NCBI GenBank assembly: GCA_051009475.1
Contig: JBPCWO010000025.1
Location: 1 to 15,129, forward strand
DNA length: 15,129 nt
Source: CAXMNX01 sp051009475
GTDB taxonomy: Bacteria > Pseudomonadota > Alphaproteobacteria > Rhodobacterales > Rhodobacteraceae
Direction: 5' to 3'
The position numbers and the translations under genes were made by a program. This document shows positions 1 to 7,861 of this stretch, in pieces (position 1 is the first letter of the stretch; each line of letters starts with the position of its first letter). The notes beneath the pieces are model-generated. The model did no database searches and was not told the DNA's origin. It worked only from the letters and a program-made list of their open reading frames with translations.

Positions 1-1
1 G

Positions 2-163
2 TGTGGCCATATCCGGCGTGATATCGGAATGCGCGATTTCAAAACCTTTGGCCGCAATGCCAAAGCGGGCCGGCGTATTCCGGCAATCCGACATTATGCC
101 GACGCCTCATCCAACTTCGGCAGCGAGGCAATGACACTTTTCTCGCAGCCGCGCGCGCTTTGA
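2..163 (+). CDS. 3' end of an unidentified protein gene (partial)
   Basis: An open frame enters from the left edge and ends at TGA 161-163, giving 53 residues with no start in view. The visible tail is basic (rich in Arg and Lys in its first half) and ends in LFSQPRAL. The codons look like coding sequence of this genome, with G or C in a little over half of third positions. I do not recognise the family, and no motif can be named from so short a tail. It lies on the same strand as the VWA gene but about 300 bases upstream, with a hairpin between, so it is probably a separate transcription unit. The frame could be a chance opening. Confidence 0.45.
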   Translation, partial: CGHIRRDIGMRDFKTFGRNAKAGRRIPAIRHYADASSNFGSEAMTLFSQPRAL

Positions 164-183
164 CCTTCATTGGAGTGAGAGTA

Positions 184-348
184 ATGAAACACGCCCTCCC
201 GACAGCCAACACCGCGACCCCAATGGGGTATTTGTATTTGATGGCACCCAAACGCACAGATGGAGCATTGCGATCTTGCCGCGGCCAAGACCCCGACTAT
301 TCCCGCCAAAGACATTTCTTTCGGCGGGGATCGGTCGAAAATTGTTAG
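184..348 (+). CDS. Possible small hypothetical protein (54 aa)
   Basis: ATG 184 follows GGAG (172-175) at an 8-base spacing, which is a textbook ribosome binding site just after the upstream stop codon. The ORF reads 54 codons to TAG 346-348. The predicted peptide begins MKHALPTANTATP, has no clear membrane segment or signal peptide, and becomes Arg-rich with an irregular composition. The second half runs through the hairpin at 302-328, which argues against real coding. It resembles no family I know. I list it only because of its ribosome binding site; it may be a chance ORF or a remnant of the upstream gene. Confidence 0.2.
   Translation: MKHALPTANTATPMGYLYLMAPKRTDGALRSCRGQDPDYSRQRHFFRRGSVENC
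302..328 (+). terminator. GC-rich hairpin, possible terminator of the upstream gene
   Basis: CCCGCC-AAAG (302-311) pairs with CTTT-C-GGCGGG (318-328): ten base pairs with one bulged C and a six-base loop (ACATTT). It lies about 140 bases after the stop of the partial upstream gene. No T-run follows on either strand, so it is not a classical intrinsic terminator. It could be an mRNA 3' stabilising structure, part of a Rho-dependent end, or a repeat element. Confidence 0.35.
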
Positions 349-461
349 TCAGTTTTCAAAACAAGGCATGGCATTTCACTTTGTGAGAAATCCTTTGATT
401 GCCAGATTGATTTGGAGGAACCTTAGGGCGATTGAACAAAATTTCTTTGGAGTGTCTTGCC

Positions 462-2921
462 ATGCGCCCGATGTCGCTAATCGCAATTCTAATGATTTTG
501 CCATTTTCCGCACTTGCCCAAGAGCGACCAAAGGCAATTCTTGTATTAGATGGGTCCGGCTCAATGTGGGGTCAGATTGACGGTGTTGCAAAGATCACCA
601 TTGCCCAGGATGTCGTGGGCGAACTGCTTGGCGGCCTACCGGGCGAGCAAGAACTTGGCCTGACAGTATACGGTCATCGGCAAAAGGGTGACTGCAGCGA
701 CATTGAGACGATTGTGATGCCTGGCGCTGATACACGCGGCGCGATTGCCGATGCAGTGAACGCGATCAAACCAAAAGGCAAAACGCCAATGACCGATGCG
801 GTCGTCGCGGCCGCCGAGGCACTGAGATACACAGAGGAGCGAGCAACCGTCATCCTTGTTTCTGACGGGATCGAAACCTGCGAGCCCGATCCTTGCGCTG
901 CAGCGCGCCTTTTGGAGGAGACTGGCGTTGATTTTACGGCCCACGTCGTTGGATTTGACGTGGCCGACGATCCGCAAGCCCTGGCGCAGATGCAGTGTCT
1001 GGCGGAAGAAACTGGCGGCACGTTTCGATCGGCTGATAACGCCGAGGAGTTGGCCGCAGCACTTGTTGTTGTGGCCGAACCGCCAGCGCCCGAGCCAGTT
1101 ACCGTGCGATTTCGCGGTATTGCGGGCCCAGGTGGGCCAGAGATCGGTGACCCGCTAATCTGGACAATTTCTGGCGAGGCGGCACTTGCCGACAGCGAGG
1201 CGGCACCATCGCTGAGCTTTGAATTGCTGCCGGGTCAGTACCAAGTCGAGGCGCTTTGGCCCGCGCACGAAGAATACGTTGAGTTGACGGCCATGGTCGA
1301 CTCTCAAACACGCGAAGTCACGCTCGTCTTCCCCGCGCCGCCGCCACCACCCGTTCAGGTGAACTTTTATGCCACTGATGGCAAGAACGGCCCGCGCATC
1401 GACGACCCACTTGTTTGGACTCTGAACCAGGCAGGCGACGCCACGAGTGAGTCGATGACAATTGGCTTTTTCGCACGCAATCTGGAGCGAGGCGAATACC
1501 GCGTGACAGTCACACGGCCAATTGACGGCGCCAGCGCCGAGTCGGTGTTCGGCGTTGGTAGTGTGCAGAAAAATGTCGTGCTTGTGCTGCCCGAATACCG
1601 TCCGGTGGCCTCGATTGACGCTCCTGCTTCGGCACCGGCGGGTTCAATGGTCGATGTGCGCTGGGCCGGGCCTGACCAGAAAAATGACCTGATCGGCACA
1701 GCGGAGTTAGACGGCGCGCGCGGTTCGTATGTCACGTATGTCTACACACGAGAAGGCCCGCTGTTGCAGATCGAGATGCCACCGAATCCCGGGCAATACG
1801 AATTACGGTACATCTTGAGAGACGGCAACAAGACGCTCGTATCGGTGCCAATCGAAGTAACGCCTGTGGAAGCGATGCTAACTGCTCCTGACAGCGCACC
1901 AGCTGGTTCTACGGTCGAAGTGACGTGGACGGGCCCGGATTATAAGAACGATTTCATCACGATGGCGGCACCCGGCACGAAAGATGCCGAATATCTCAAT
2001 TACACTTATACGCGGGAGGGTTCGCCGCTGCTGCTTGAGATGCCGACGGAAACCGGAAACTACGAAATACGCTATACGATGAGTTCTGGTCGCGTCGTGA
2101 TCGGGCGCCGCACAATCACATCTACGGCGCTCTCGACCACGCTGGATGCACCCGAGCGCGCGCCGGCCGGTTCAGATATTACCGTCAATTGGGTCGGGGG
2201 TGACTACAAGAACGACTATATCGCGTTCGCGCGGCCGGGTGATCGAGATGGCACGAGTGTCACTTATACCTATACGCGGGAAGGCAATCCGCTGACGATT
2301 GCGGCGCCGTTGGAAACAGGCACCTGGGAATTGCGCTATGTCCTGAGTCAGGACAAGAAAACAGCTGCAACGAAATTGATCGAATTAACCGCCATCAGTT
2401 CGACACTTGAAGCTGCCTCGACGGCTGTGGCTGGTCAAATGGTTCAAGTCGGTTGGGATGGCCCGGACTATAAGAACGACTATATTTCCGTGGCGCGCGT
2501 CGGTGAAAAGGACACGAAATACGAGCACTATACATACACGCGCGAAGGCACCCCGCTTGAGCTCCAGATGCCTATTGCGCCGGGGGACTATGAGATTCGC
2601 TATACCGCCAATGGATCACCTGACATCGTGCTTGCCCGAAAATCTGTAAGTGTCACGCCTGTGAGTGCGTCGCTTCAGGCGCCAAGCGAGGCGAAAGTTG
2701 GCCAGACGCTGAAAGTGACCTGGGATGGCCCCGATTATCGTAACGACTATGTTTCCATCGCCCGCGTCGGGGATGCGAAATACGAGACTTATACTTACAC
2801 CCGCGAAGGCACGCCGCTAGAGATCGAAGCGCCCGAACTGCCCGGGACCTATGAAATTCGCTATGTCGTCAGTCAGGGAAGAACGGTGATCGCAACTGCT
2901 CCACTCGTTGTCAGCGAGTAA
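462..2921 (+). CDS. Secreted VWA-domain protein with five Ig-like repeats
   Basis: The product is 819 aa. A signal peptide (residues 1-20, hydrophobic core then SALAQ) predicts export. A von Willebrand factor A domain follows (about 24-203) with a complete metal-ion-dependent adhesion site: D30-x-S32-x-S34, T108 and D135. Cysteines at 78, 140, 145 and 179 could form disulfides. Residues 213-378 hold two related modules separated by a proline hinge (PAPPPPP). Residues 384-819 are five repeats of 88-89 aa, each with a GPDYKNDYI-like motif, YTREG and a G-x-Y-E-I-R-Y strand, suggesting beta-sandwich folds. I chose ATG 462 because GGAG (449-452) precedes it and it starts the signal peptide cleanly; TTG 432 would add ten residues. 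Its role is probably protein or ligand binding in the periplasm or at the cell surface. No membrane anchor or sorting signal is visible at the C terminus. No neighbour suggests a partner. Confidence 0.9.
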   Translation: MRPMSLIAILMILPFSALAQERPKAILVLDGSGSMWGQIDGVAKITIAQDVVGELLGGLPGEQELGLTVYGHRQKGDCSDIETIVMPGADTRGAIADAVNAIKPKGKTPMTDAVVAAAEALRYTEERATVILVSDGIETCEPDPCAAARLLEETGVDFTAHVVGFDVADDPQALAQMQCLAEETGGTFRSADNAEELAAALVVVAEPPAPEPVTVRFRGIAGPGGPEIGDPLIWTISGEAALADSEAAPSLSFELLPGQYQVEALWPAHEEYVELTAMVDSQTREVTLVFPAPPPPPVQVNFYATDGKNGPRIDDPLVWTLNQAGDATSESMTIGFFARNLERGEYRVTVTRPIDGASAESVFGVGSVQKNVVLVLPEYRPVASIDAPASAPAGSMVDVRWAGPDQKNDLIGTAELDGARGSYVTYVYTREGPLLQIEMPPNPGQYELRYILRDGNKTLVSVPIEVTPVEAMLTAPDSAPAGSTVEVTWTGPDYKNDFITMAAPGTKDAEYLNYTYTREGSPLLLEMPTETGNYEIRYTMSSGRVVIGRRTITSTALSTTLDAPERAPAGSDITVNWVGGDYKNDYIAFARPGDRDGTSVTYTYTREGNPLTIAAPLETGTWELRYVLSQDKKTAATKLIELTAISSTLEAASTAVAGQMVQVGWDGPDYKNDYISVARVGEKDTKYEHYTYTREGTPLELQMPIAPGDYEIRYTANGSPDIVLARKSVSVTPVSASLQAPSEAKVGQTLKVTWDGPDYRNDYVSIARVGDAKYETYTYTREGTPLEIEAPELPGTYEIRYVVSQGRTVIATAPLVVSE
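1098..1600 (+). repeat. Two related linker modules inside the VWA protein
   Basis: The modules begin at 1098 (residue 213) and 1353 (residue 298). They share the pattern V-x-F-x-x-x-x-G-x-x-G-P-x-I-x-D-P-L-x-W-T, then a G-x-Y-x-V strand and a closing V-x-L-V-x-P strand. They are diverged at the base level and look like an old duplication. The fold is probably a small beta domain, perhaps like carboxypeptidase-regulatory or PEGA domains; that comparison is inference. Confidence 0.65.
1611..2918 (+). repeat. Five tandem 88-residue repeats in the VWA protein
   Basis: Units begin at 1611, 1875, 2139, 2403 and 2670; the first four spacings are 264, 264, 264 and 267 bases. Each unit opens with an APxxAPAGS-type segment and carries W-x-G-P-D-Y-K-N-D-Y, a Y-T-Y-T-R-E-G turn, L-x-x-P, and G-x-Y-E-I-R-Y. 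Unit 1 is the most diverged (GPDQKNDL). Units 4 and 5 also share base-level similarity around the KNDY motif, which suggests the more recent duplication is at the 3' end. Confidence 0.9.
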
Positions 2922-2951
2922 ACTGTCGGCAATTCCGGGCTTTTGCGCAGC

Positions 2952-4349
2952 CTACATGTGGATGACCCGATCATAGGCGTCCAGCACACTTTCGTGCATC
3001 ATTTCGCTGAGCGTTGGATGCGGGAAAACTGCGTGCATCAAGTCTTCCTCGGTTGTTTCCAACTGGCGCCCAACAACGTAGCCCTGGATCAGCTCAGTAA
3101 CTTCCGCGCCAATCATATGCGCGCCCAATAACTCGCCGGTTTTCTCGTCGAAGATGGTTTTCACAAGACCTTCGGCTTCGCCCAACGCAATCGCCTTGCC
3201 ATTGCCGATAAAAGGAAAGCGGCCCACTTTGACTTTGTAGCCTTTTTCTTTTGCCGCGGCCTCGGTGTAGCCAACGCTGGCAACCTGCGGATAGCAGTAG
3301 GTGCATCCCGCAATGCTTTCCGGCTTTACCGGATGAACCTTGTTTTTTCCGGCGATGAGTTCGGCCACCATGACGCCTTCGTGGCTGGCTTTGTGGGCAA
3401 GCCACGGAGCACCCGCGATGTCGCCAATCGCGAACAGCCCATCAACGCCTGTGCGACAAAACTCGTCCGTAACGACATGCGCTCGATCGATTTTGACCCC
3501 AAGTGCTTCCAGCCCCAATCCTTCAACGTTGCCAACGATGCCAACGGCTGAAATCACCGTATCGAAGTCGTGCTTTTCAACTTTGCCGCCCACTTCGATA
3601 TGTGCAGTAACTTTCCCCTTCGCACGGTCAAGTTTCTTGACCATCGCTTTCTGCATGAGCGTCATGCCCTGCTTTTCGAAGCTCTTCTTGGCGAATGCGC
3701 TGACTTCGGCATCTTCAACCGGAAGAATTCGGTCCAAAACTTCAACGACCGTCGTCTCGGCACCGAGCGTGTTGTAGAAGCTTGCAAATTCGATGCCGAT
3801 CGCACCCGAGCCGACGACAAGCAGCTTCTTCGGCATGTGCGGCGGCAGAAGCGCGTGCTTATAGGTCCAGACCAGATCTCCGTCCGCCTCGAGGCCCGGC
3901 AACTCGCGAGCCCGCGCGCCGGTTGCGAGAATGATGTTTTTTGCCTGAAGCTCTTCAGTGCCCTTGTCGGTCTTCACACTGACCTTGCCTTTGGCCGGTA
4001 ACGCCGCCTCGCCCATCACGACTTCGATCTTGTTTTTTTTCATCAAGTGGCCGACGCCGGAATTAAGTTGTTTAGCAACGTTGCGCGACCGTTTGACCAC
4101 TGCATCCAAATCATAGCCAATGCCATCAGCCTTCAATCCGAACTCTTTCGCGCGGTGCATCAAATGAAAGACTTCCGAAGAACGAAGCAGTGCCTTTGTT
4201 GGAATGCATCCCCAGTTCAGGCAGATGCCGCCCATGTGTTCGCGTTCAACGATAGCGGTTTTGAGACCCAGCTGGCTTGCCCGGATGGCGGATACGTAGC
4301 CGCCTGGTCCGGCACCAATTACGACAACATCAAATGTCTTTGCAGCCAT
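2952..4349 (-). CDS. lpdA: Dihydrolipoyl dehydrogenase (E3)
   Basis: The product is 465 aa, the usual family length. This flavoprotein reoxidises dihydrolipoyl groups of 2-oxoacid dehydrogenase complexes with NAD+. The FAD-binding motif GAGPGG is at residues 12-17, the redox disulfide is C43-LNWG-C48, an NAD-binding GSGAIG lies near the middle, and the catalytic pair H444 (HPT) and E449 sits near the C terminus. ATG 4349 is chosen because AGGAG lies 7 bases upstream and the protein then begins MAAKTFDVVVIG, as in the family; the frame stays open 20 codons further upstream. The sequence resembles the E3 used by alphaproteobacterial pyruvate dehydrogenase, but no E1 or E2 genes are nearby, so its complex cannot be assigned from context. 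It probably has its own promoter in the 129-base gap upstream. It converges on the VWA gene with 30 bases between. Confidence 0.96.
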   Translation of the reverse strand: MAAKTFDVVVIGAGPGGYVSAIRASQLGLKTAIVEREHMGGICLNWGCIPTKALLRSSEVFHLMHRAKEFGLKADGIGYDLDAVVKRSRNVAKQLNSGVGHLMKKNKIEVVMGEAALPAKGKVSVKTDKGTEELQAKNIILATGARARELPGLEADGDLVWTYKHALLPPHMPKKLLVVGSGAIGIEFASFYNTLGAETTVVEVLDRILPVEDAEVSAFAKKSFEKQGMTLMQKAMVKKLDRAKGKVTAHIEVGGKVEKHDFDTVISAVGIVGNVEGLGLEALGVKIDRAHVVTDEFCRTGVDGLFAIGDIAGAPWLAHKASHEGVMVAELIAGKNKVHPVKPESIAGCTYCYPQVASVGYTEAAAKEKGYKVKVGRFPFIGNGKAIALGEAEGLVKTIFDEKTGELLGAHMIGAEVTELIQGYVVGRQLETTEEDLMHAVFPHPTLSEMMHESVLDAYDRVIHM

Positions 4350-4380
4350 TAGGCATACTCCTGGGGCGAATTTGTTTGAC

Positions 4381-4433
4381 GCTAAACTATTTGGCACAGG
4401 ATAGGGCAACTGTCACCAGCCCGGCAGTGTCAA
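4381..4433 (-). promoter_or_regulatory. Possible promoter region of lpdA
   Basis: On the minus strand a TTGACA hexamer sits at 4433-4428, and an AT-rich stretch CAAATAGTTTAGC follows at 4393-4381, ending about 30 bases before the lpdA start. GTGACA (4416-4411) and CAAATA (4393-4388) are 17 bases apart, a proper spacing, while TTGACA to the nearest TATCCT is too far (24). The exact pair is uncertain, but the gap and these hexamers fit independent transcription of lpdA. Confidence 0.3.
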
Positions 4434-4451
4434 ACGCGAATTGCCGCTATG

Positions 4452-4465
4452 CGTCCCACGGGACG
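4452..4465 (-). terminator. Small hairpin after the FAD oxidoreductase gene
   Basis: CGTCCC (4452-4457) and GGGACG (4460-4465) form a short perfect inverted repeat just downstream of the oxidoreductase stop. With a workable four-base loop, five base pairs remain. No T-run follows, so at best it is a weak or Rho-dependent end. Confidence 0.2.
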
Positions 4466-4478
4466 TTGGAATTGACGT

Positions 4479-5786
4479 TCAGTTTGCGACCAAGCGTTGG
4501 CCGCCGATTCCATTCACGCCCTGCTGCTGAAGTGATGCCACGACCATTGCGGGATCGATTTGCTGAACTGAAAACCTTTCGCCAATTGCGATTGCCGCGG
4601 CGGTGCCGGTGGCCTGCCCCATGGTCATACATTGAGGCATGCCACGCACGGAGGCGAACGCCACGGCATCGGCCGAAACAATTCTTCCCGCGAACATCAG
4701 GTTCTCGACAGTTTTGGGCACCAGCGCGCGAAACGGAATGGTGTAGTAGCTTCCCTTGCCCACGATAGCATCGTGGGTCATCTCACTGCCGCGCATCACG
4801 TCGTCGATTGGATTGTCGCAGGCCACGATGCCATCGTCGAACTTCGTTGCCCTTGCAAGATCAGCGCCGCTGATCCGATGCATTCCTTCGAGTTTTCGTG
4901 TCTCTCGGACCCCAACCGTCGGCCCAAGTTGAGTCATGCGGGCGTTTTCGAACCCTGGAACGTCGGACCTAAGGAACTCGGACAATTGATGGCAACGCCG
5001 CCTACCCTCTTGTGCTGCGCGCGCGACTTCCCTTGGACTGGTGCCGTCGACGCCTCTGATAACGACCGAATTGCAAAAGACGGTGTCGGGATAAAACCCC
5101 TTCATCAAGTATAGCTGATGCAAATCCGGATGCAGTCGCCCCTCTGCAATGCCCTTTTTCGCGAACTGCCTGAAATAAGGATCGTCATCGACAAATATCC
5201 TGGCCCAATCAGAGTGGATCATCATGAACGATACGGTGACGCCCATCATACTGCCCTGGCCATCACCAAGGGTGAACGGAACGCCTGCTTTCGCAGATAT
5301 ATCGCCATCGCCAGAACAATCGATCACGATTTGAGTTGATACCTCGTGTGCGCCGTGGCGATCGAAAAATGAGATTCCGGAGACACGATTACCATCAAGC
5401 GTCGGTACGGTTGCGGTCGAATTTAGGTGCACGCGAACACCCGCTTCTTCCAACATCTCGAACATCGTCATGGTGGCAATGTCGTGGTCGTATTGAATCT
5501 CTGGGCCAAAATTTTCGAGTGCGCAGGGGCGTTTTTCGGCCGCCGGCGGGTTCATGGTATAAAGCCTGTCGGCAAGTTCGCTTATCAACCCGCCAACTGG
5601 AGAATCGCAGGGATAACCGGCTCCCCAGGGCATTCCTGGGCAAAATGCCATTACCCCACCGACTTTGCTGCTGGATTCAAGTAGGCAAACATCCAAGCCA
5701 AACCGGGCTGCGGCTACAGACGCCCCAAAGCCCGCGGTTCCGCCGCCGACAACGACGACATCTGCAGTTAGTTCATCAGATGACAT
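4479..5786 (-). CDS. FAD-dependent oxidoreductase (FAD_oxidored family)
   Basis: The product is 435 aa. The N-terminal Rossmann motif is GGGTAG (G14-x-G16-x-x-G19), with an acidic residue (E37) closing the second strand that would bind the FAD ribose. The C terminus has the family signature GRIVSAD, then MPQCMTMGQATG with small residues, which closes the FAD site. This matches the PF12831 type of flavoprotein, related to the fumarate reductase/succinate dehydrogenase flavoprotein group. The substrate is not known for most members and I cannot name one. I see no signal peptide, so it is likely cytoplasmic. ATG 5786 is preferred over TTG 5801, since the protein then begins MSSDELTADVVVVGGG and a GGGGCAGGGA stretch lies just upstream. 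It lies 46 bases after the DUF924 gene, which fits co-transcription but says little about function. Confidence 0.85.
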   Translation of the reverse strand: MSSDELTADVVVVGGGTAGFGASVAAARFGLDVCLLESSSKVGGVMAFCPGMPWGAGYPCDSPVGGLISELADRLYTMNPPAAEKRPCALENFGPEIQYDHDIATMTMFEMLEEAGVRVHLNSTATVPTLDGNRVSGISFFDRHGAHEVSTQIVIDCSGDGDISAKAGVPFTLGDGQGSMMGVTVSFMMIHSDWARIFVDDDPYFRQFAKKGIAEGRLHPDLHQLYLMKGFYPDTVFCNSVVIRGVDGTSPREVARAAQEGRRRCHQLSEFLRSDVPGFENARMTQLGPTVGVRETRKLEGMHRISGADLARATKFDDGIVACDNPIDDVMRGSEMTHDAIVGKGSYYTIPFRALVPKTVENLMFAGRIVSADAVAFASVRGMPQCMTMGQATGTAAAIAIGERFSVQQIDPAMVVASLQQQGVNGIGGQRLVAN

Positions 5787-5832
5787 TGATCCCTGCCCCA
5801 ATCAGCGTCCCTTGGCGGGGCAATCCGACCTT

Positions 5833-6417
5833 TCAGGCGAGTTCTTTTTCCTTCAGCGCCTGGACGACACTTACGTATCCGCCTTCTTCAAGAAACTTTG
5901 CTTCTGAAGGCGGCGTGTCGCGACCAACGGCTTCGTTCCGATTTGGAAAGCGGCCGAAACGCCGGATCACTTCGCGATGAGCTTTCGCACTCAAAAGATT
6001 CATCGGGCCAGTCTCAGGCATACGCGTCATGATCAGCCGCACGGCGCGATCCTGATCCACAAGACATTCTGAATGCACGAGCGGCATATAGAAAAACTGT
6101 CTTGCCGGTTCATCAATTCGCATGTCCCAGCCGCGCGCTATTGCCGCTTTCGCCGCAGCGCGCGCCATCCGATCACCGGAAAACGCACGCGGAGTGCCGC
6201 GGAACATATTTCGGGCGAACTGATCAATCAAAATGATGTAGGCCAAAGTCCCGGACGGATACGTCAACCAAAGCGACAACGCGCCCGAACAGGCGCGATT
6301 GTAAGTATCTTCGAAACGTTCGCGGATTTTTGTATCAAGTTCGTCGCCTCCGGCATACCAGCCTTTGGGGCCAACTTCATCCAGCCAAAAGGCCAGGATT
6401 TCCTCAGGGTCGGTCAT
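5833..6417 (-). CDS. DUF924 family protein
   Basis: The product is 194 aa, a typical length. Conserved blocks of the DUF924 family (PF06041) are clear: ILAFWLDEVG near the start, LAYIILIDQFARNMFRG in the middle, FFYMPLVHSE after it, and a C-terminal RFGRFPNRNEAVGR. The family is predicted to be all-helical and TPR-like, and its molecular function is not established. No signal peptide or membrane segment is seen. ATG 6417 has a GGGAAG stretch 7 bases upstream and gives the usual N terminus MTDPEEIL; GTG 6432 would add five residues. The gene sits 60 bases after the MFS transporter gene and 46 before the FAD oxidoreductase gene, all on the minus strand, so a shared transcript is likely. Confidence 0.9.
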   Translation of the reverse strand: MTDPEEILAFWLDEVGPKGWYAGGDELDTKIRERFEDTYNRACSGALSLWLTYPSGTLAYIILIDQFARNMFRGTPRAFSGDRMARAAAKAAIARGWDMRIDEPARQFFYMPLVHSECLVDQDRAVRLIMTRMPETGPMNLLSAKAHREVIRRFGRFPNRNEAVGRDTPPSEAKFLEEGGYVSVVQALKEKELA

Positions 6418-6477
6418 CGTTACACTTCCCACTCCACACCAAAAATTCCCCAGGTCAGACGAATCGTTACCAATTCT

Positions 6478-7776
6478 CTAGTTTTGATCAAGTGGTTCTG
6501 TGTCAGAAGGTGTCGGTTCGTCTTCAGTATCGACATTTTCAGCATAGTATTCCTGTGCGGCCTCGACCGAGACTTGCGTGCCTGTCGGCATAACGTAGGC
6601 GTAGGTGACCGCGTCGTAGTCGTCTTCTTCGCGAAATGCCGAGGCGCGTTGCGTCATCCGATAGGCTGCATAAGCCGCCATGAGCAGCATCAAAACTGAA
6701 AGGTAAATCCAGAAGCCACCCGGCCCGACGTTGGTCATTACCCAGCCTGTGAAGACGGGACCAAGGATTGCCCCAAGACCACTCACGAAGATCAGCCCGC
6801 CTGACGCCGCCGCCATGTCGTCGGTCGAGAGGTAGTCGTTGGTATAGGCAATCAGAAGCGCATACAGCGGATTTGACATACCACCCATAAAGAACGCCGC
6901 AACCAGAACGGCTTCGAACGAAGTGCCAAAAACGATGCCGATAGAACCCGCCACGCCGCCGCCGATTGATGCGGCAAAAATGAGCAAGCGTCGATCCATT
7001 CGGTCACTCAACCAGCCGAACGGATATTGCAGGATCATTCCACCGAGGAAAATCGCCGAAACAAATATCGAAATCTCGGCAACTGTTAACCCAGCTTCGG
7101 TCCCATAGATCGATGCCATGCCGAATTGAGTGGAAAAGATCGCGCCAAGAATAAATAGCCCGACGAAACCAAGAGGAGAAACTTCGTAGAGCTGACGCAG
7201 GCTCATCGGTTTGGTTGTCTCGAATTCCGGAGACTTTGAGGCTGTAAGCAAAATCGGAGCAAACGACAGCGACACCAGTACCGACGGAATGACAAACAGA
7301 ATGAAGCCTGCCGGGTCGGCGACGTTCAGCAACGCCTGACTTATGACAATGCCGAACATCTGGGCCATTACATAAAGCGACAGTGATTTACCGCGATTTT
7401 CATTGCCCGACGCATTATTCAGCCAGCTTTCCGCGGTGACATATACACCAGAAAACGAGAATCCGAACACGACTCGCAGAGCAACCCATGCCCAGGGTTC
7501 AGTGATTGTAGGGTACAGGATCAAAACAGCGGAAATGAATGACCCCAGCGCGGCGAATACCCGAACATGCCCGACACGATGTATCAGTTTTGGGGCGATT
7601 CTGGATCCGATTAGAAATCCAGCAAAATATGCCGACGTTATTATAGACAACTCGGTCGTGGTGAATTGTTCGATCGAACCACGAATACCGATCAACGAAC
7701 CCTGAAGTCCGTTGCCAACCATCAACAAAAGCACGCCTAAGAGAAGCGCCCATGTACCGCTCAGAACCCGCAACAT
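6478..7776 (-). CDS. MFS transporter
   Basis: The product is 432 aa with about twelve hydrophobic segments across the first 380 residues. It shows the major facilitator motif A twice: a degenerate copy in the first half (GSRIAPKLIHRVGHVRVF) and a clear one in the second half (GWLSDRMDRRLL). It belongs with the YcaD-like group of uncharacterised inner-membrane transporters; the substrate cannot be predicted. The last 50 residues form an acidic, hydrophilic tail that should lie in the cytoplasm and is longer than usual. ATG 7776 has GGAG 7 bases upstream. It follows queA by 85 bases, which hold no clear terminator, so read-through from queA is possible. tgt, the usual partner of queA, is not here. 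Confidence 0.9.
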   Translation of the reverse strand: MLRVLSGTWALLLGVLLLMVGNGLQGSLIGIRGSIEQFTTTELSIITSAYFAGFLIGSRIAPKLIHRVGHVRVFAALGSFISAVLILYPTITEPWAWVALRVVFGFSFSGVYVTAESWLNNASGNENRGKSLSLYVMAQMFGIVISQALLNVADPAGFILFVIPSVLVSLSFAPILLTASKSPEFETTKPMSLRQLYEVSPLGFVGLFILGAIFSTQFGMASIYGTEAGLTVAEISIFVSAIFLGGMILQYPFGWLSDRMDRRLLIFAASIGGGVAGSIGIVFGTSFEAVLVAAFFMGGMSNPLYALLIAYTNDYLSTDDMAAASGGLIFVSGLGAILGPVFTGWVMTNVGPGGFWIYLSVLMLLMAAYAAYRMTQRASAFREEDDYDAVTYAYVMPTGTQVSVEAAQEYYAENVDTEDEPTPSDTEPLDQN

Positions 7777-7861
7777 CTGCAGTCTCCGCCTTGCCTATTT
7801 CTGCCCCTAACCTTCCGACGAGGCGCTTACGCGCTTTGTCGCGACTCACCAGAAGTCGTTT

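Larger units (their letters stand above)
164..461. other. Intergenic region upstream of the VWA gene
   Basis: This stretch of about 300 bases lies between the partial gene and the VWA gene. It holds a GC-rich hairpin (302-328), a small palindrome GTTTTCAAAAC (352-362), and the ribosome binding site of the VWA gene (GGAG 449-452, 9 bases before ATG 462). A short ORF (184-348) has a good ribosome binding site but weak coding character. I see no convincing -35/-10 pair. The promoter of the VWA gene presumably lies in the AT-richer part, 340-440. Confidence 0.5.

Noticed and set aside
39..315. Two minus-strand ORFs of about 72 codons antisense to the partial gene
   Set aside because: They overlap each other and the partial gene, and have no clear ribosome binding site or recognisable family.
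135..384. Open plus-strand frame that overlaps the end of the partial gene and could extend it by a frameshift
   Set aside because: It has no start codon in its first part and its later residues look random (runs of Pro and Arg). Nothing independent supports a frameshift.
3340..3777. Plus-strand ORF of 145 codons opposite lpdA
   Set aside because: It is Ser/Thr/Pro-rich shadow sequence in the complementary frame of a certain gene.
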